A DNA stretch of 64,000 bases. Source: Hyphomicrobiales bacterium. Lineage in GTDB: Bacteria > Pseudomonadota > Alphaproteobacteria > Rhizobiales > CAJQND01. Each line of letters opens with the position of its first letter. The first letter of the stretch is position 1. The stretch is from assembly GCA_028285595.1 (NCBI GenBank), contig JANQOW010000010.1:1-64000 (forward strand), read 5' to 3'. This document shows, in pieces, positions 61,866 through 64,000 of this stretch. The notes under the pieces are model-generated. The model saw only the letters and a list, made by a program, of their open reading frames with translations, had not been told where the DNA came from and did no database searches. The translations under genes and the position numbers were made by a program.

Positions 61866-62099
61866 GCATTATTCCCCATAATTGCGCAGATCAGAGAACA
61901 CTATCCACCTTGGCTGAATCCTAGCGTACCTGCGGTTTGTCATAACTTCATGAACCATAGTCTTGGGCCTTGAACCACCTGGGCTGTTTCAAGCTCAAAC
62001 CGGAGTCCACTAGCGCTGAAGCCTTGGTAGCGAGCTCCAAAACTAGTGGCCCAGAAATCGACAATATTCGATCTTCAGCTCGATGTTCGAAGGTTGTGA

Positions 62100-62627
62100 T
62101 TAAGGTTGTTTTGAATAGGTGCAAAAGTACACAGCGACATAAGGTGGCAAGTTGTTGAGTGGAGTTCCGCCACCAATGAGATTGGTCTTGAGTATGCCCT
62201 TTTGTCCATTCCATGGTTCGCCATCATTTACATTTATCCTTGCTTTTCTATTGTCGCCGTCAACAGTATGCCCCCATTCGTACGTTTCGATCTCGTGCCT
62301 ATGCTTTGGTAGGTGCTCCACCTTTAATTCCACTGTGGCATCTCCACCTTTTTGATTGGCTTTAGTCTCAAGGTCACCTCCGGCGCTCAAAAGGAATCTT
62401 CCTTCCGCGTCCGGATAAATCGCCCAATGGTCGCCGAGTGTAGAACAAGGTCTTGGTGATGCTATGATCGCCGTCTGTATAATTTTCTCCAAATAATCCA
62501 TCCTCTTCAACAGTCCGGCATCAGTATCCGCCCATGCGGGAGAAATTACTAACAGAAAAATTGCTGCTAAAATCCAGTGAGTGGCGCAGGCTAGGCTAGA
62601 TTGGAATATTGTGGAATGTGTTTTCAA
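62100..62627 (-). CDS. Exported protein with phage tail-collar-like head (175 aa)
   Basis: 175 aa. Signal sequence (HWILAAIFLLVISPAWA), stem DTDAGLLKRMDYLEKIIQ, then a head with PDAEGRFLLSAGGD, VELKVEHLPKHRHEI and GGGTPLNNLPPYVAVYFCTY. In phage tail-collar/fibre tips the corresponding elements are LPDLRGRF, ELPAHTH and a G..P..NNLPPY..V.Y end, so the fold is probably a collar-type beta domain. No other phage structural genes are present and the protein has an export signal, so it looks recruited for cell-surface or extracellular binding. Confidence 0.75.
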   Translation of the reverse strand: MKTHSTIFQSSLACATHWILAAIFLLVISPAWADTDAGLLKRMDYLEKIIQTAIIASPRPCSTLGDHWAIYPDAEGRFLLSAGGDLETKANQKGGDATVELKVEHLPKHRHEIETYEWGHTVDGDNRKARINVNDGEPWNGQKGILKTNLIGGGTPLNNLPPYVAVYFCTYSKQP

Positions 62628-62738
62628 AGTTTCCTCCTTTTGCTTTATTGACTAATCGTGCCGGCTTAATCGATGGCCTGAGCCTGGCTGCACCTGGAGC
62701 GATTGGTTTAGATCCATAAATGTTTGGGTTTGAAGGGG

Positions 62739-63536
62739 CTACGGGAGCACCACAGTGCCTGCACAGTTTTTCGATTTGATCGCTCCGAGATGATCAGCCA
62801 GTTTATTGAGCTGGTCCTGCCGAAAGGCACGCAGGTTGCCCGTTTGTTTTAGGGCTTGTAGATCTTGTTTGAGACCAGCGAGTTCCCCGTGCAGCCTTGC
62901 AAGTGTCTGCTCGGCCTCAGCCGATTTGTTTGCAGCTTTCACGAAATTGATGAAATCGTAAACTGCGAGGCATGCGCTACTTAGCTTTGCGGCTGTGGCC
63001 GTTGCAGAGCGTGTTGCAACGCCGATATTCCCTTTCGGGTATGCCTCTAGAACCCGTTCAGCATCGCTTATTTTGCGCAGCGCCACAGTCTCAATGGCAT
63101 CTATTTCGTTCGGAGTGACAGTCGCCTGGATCATGATCATGCCGGATGAGACGAATATTCCAGCGACAAAGAGTGGCGTTGCTGCAATTGCACCGGTAAC
63201 GCCCAAGACGAGAATAGTACCGGATATCAACGTTCCCATTAAAGCAACCGCTTCCTTTCTTTGCGCCTTGTTCACCACCGCAGAATTTGACGATATTACT
63301 TTTTCCAACCGCGCGATTGTTGTTTCTAGTTGCGCAACGTGGAGTGAGCCTTCGTTCCTAACCCAGTCGTCAATCCTCTCTTGTTGTTTATTGATATCTG
63401 CGATGACGGCATCGAGCCACGCGCAGTCATTTGCCAATGCTCTGGATTGAAAAGCTGACGCTGCCATCCCCAACACAATGATTCCCGCTGTTCGCCGAGA
63501 AACACATAGGGACGGTGATGGCGTTTTCTTGCTCAT
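62739..63536 (-). CDS. Exported coiled-coil protein with hydrophobic hairpin (alpha-pore-former-like)
   Basis: 265 aa. The N-terminus is a signal sequence with a twin Arg (SRRTAGIIVLGMAASAFQSR, end RALA). A first helical part (IADINKQQERIDDWVRNEGS, LHVAQLETTIARLEKVISS) is followed by a ~40-residue hydrophobic hairpin (residues ~97-138: MGTLISGTILVLGVTGAI, PLFVAGIFVSSGMIMI), then more helix ending in a coiled coil (AEAEQTLARLHGELAGLKQD, LQALKQTGNLRAFRQDQLNK). Coiled coil - hydrophobic hairpin - coiled coil with an export signal is the plan of ClyA/Hbl-type alpha-pore-forming toxins, but no specific family motif was recognised; a simple membrane-anchored protein is the alternative. The ATG at 63536 is used because earlier starts bury the signal. 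Confidence 0.65.
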   Translation of the reverse strand: MSKKTPSPSLCVSRRTAGIIVLGMAASAFQSRALANDCAWLDAVIADINKQQERIDDWVRNEGSLHVAQLETTIARLEKVISSNSAVVNKAQRKEAVALMGTLISGTILVLGVTGAIAATPLFVAGIFVSSGMIMIQATVTPNEIDAIETVALRKISDAERVLEAYPKGNIGVATRSATATAAKLSSACLAVYDFINFVKAANKSAEAEQTLARLHGELAGLKQDLQALKQTGNLRAFRQDQLNKLADHLGAIKSKNCAGTVVLP

Positions 63537-64000
63537 CTTAGATACGATTCCTCCTGGTAATCCTTCGATGGATGTTAATCGGCATCTGCAACCCAAGGGG
63601 TGAAATCAAATTTTGTTCAAAAAAATGGTTATTACAAGCAATAAAATGTGAATGGCCCAAAGTATGTTATGGTTCAAGATTGAATAGGGCTGACTGCTGT
63701 ACTCATGATCGATCTTGTTCACGCATGCTTGAGCTTATTTTTGGCTAACAGTCGTGCTTTGCAATGCGCTAACCGTTGTGATCACCCGCCTTGATGAACC
63801 AGGTGGATAGTGTTAGTAAAGAGTAAATATAGTTAGTAAATTACGGATACAGAAATCAAAAAAATTTGGATTTTTGTTTTGAGTATGACAATATTATTTG
63901 CGTATGGACATTTTAAAAAATAAATATATTTGAAATGCGAAACGAATGTTTATGACTAATGAGAAAATACTGGAAAAATTGCAAATCAGTGAGCTGCATT
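63537..64000. other. A+T-rich region at the right edge with a direct repeat
   Basis: Very A+T-rich. GTTAGTAAA occurs twice with 20-bp period (63812-63820, 63832-63840), a possible operator. An ATG at 63946 (or 63952) opens a plus-strand frame that runs off the edge (MTNEKILEKLQISELH from the second ATG); too short to call a gene. Confidence 0.4.

Noticed and set aside
62100-62627. Evidence of a prophage from the tail-collar-like domain
   Set aside because: The protein has an export signal and no capsid, portal, tail or lysis genes are present in the window.
48185-64000. A diversity-generating retroelement acting on the FGE-like or tail-collar-like heads
   Set aside because: No reverse transcriptase and no template/variable repeat pair was noticed in the window; one beyond the right edge cannot be excluded.

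Overview
The window looks like an alphaproteobacterial chromosome, probably marine. It is G+C rich up to about 40.4 kb, has the cysE plus DUF3126 pair typical of that class, and carries dimethylglycine-dehydrogenase and DmdA-like genes. A 3' fragment of a tRNA-Thr gene at 40429-40475, followed by a tyrosine recombinase, marks the left end of a genomic island. The island runs to the right edge, so it is at least 23.5 kb, and its base composition is mosaic.

Backbone (1-40428). From 1 to 21.6 kb there is mixed metabolism: a partial XRE regulator, an FAD/GcvT dimethylglycine-dehydrogenase-type enzyme, a FecR protein with a Gly/Asn tail, an amidase, a caspase-fold protein lacking both catalytic residues, a DadA-like oxidase, a PNPOx-like protein, a GST, a methyltransferase-hydrolase pair, a periplasmic MBL protein, an AraC regulator ending on the same CTAG as a DmdA-like folate enzyme, a ribbon-helix-helix/hydrolase operon, an aldehyde dehydrogenase, a nitroreductase, cysE, a gamma-carbonic anhydrase and tRNA-Asp. 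From 22.2 to 38.2 kb there is a nearly complete purine degradation locus. It holds guanine deaminase, XdhABC, the membrane urate oxidase PuuD, HIU hydrolase, a PuuE-UraD fusion and allantoicase, with a BMP-type ABC importer and a LysR regulator. The two divergent promoter regions share a TTTCAA-N7-TTGAAA-like palindrome, a candidate regulon operator. After this come a small unknown operon and a 57-aa gene.

Island (40429-64000). A recombinase is followed by a decayed IS481 transposase end, then a defence-like block: an Abi-alpha-like protein, a PHP phosphoesterase fused to an SMC/Rad50-like ABC ATPase with a small overlapping partner, and a DUF2130 coiled-coil nuclease-like protein.

The most unusual part is 48.2-63.5 kb. 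Five tightly packed genes encode exported proteins of 958, 170, 525, 416 and 1646 aa. The first ends in a divergent FGE-sulfatase (C-type-lectin-like) domain and the last is a giant coiled-coil protein that may be a lipoprotein. Beside them are four small exported proteins. Each has a signal peptide and a short coiled-coil stem (three share a G-L-x-x-[KR]-[LM]-x-x-LE pattern), and each has a different head: an H-type lectin, an ApeC-like domain, an unrecognised beta-rich domain and a phage tail-collar-like domain. A further exported protein has coiled coils around a hydrophobic hairpin, like an alpha-pore-forming protein. I infer a secreted or cell-surface recognition/effector system with interchangeable binding heads. 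I know of no named system with this composition.
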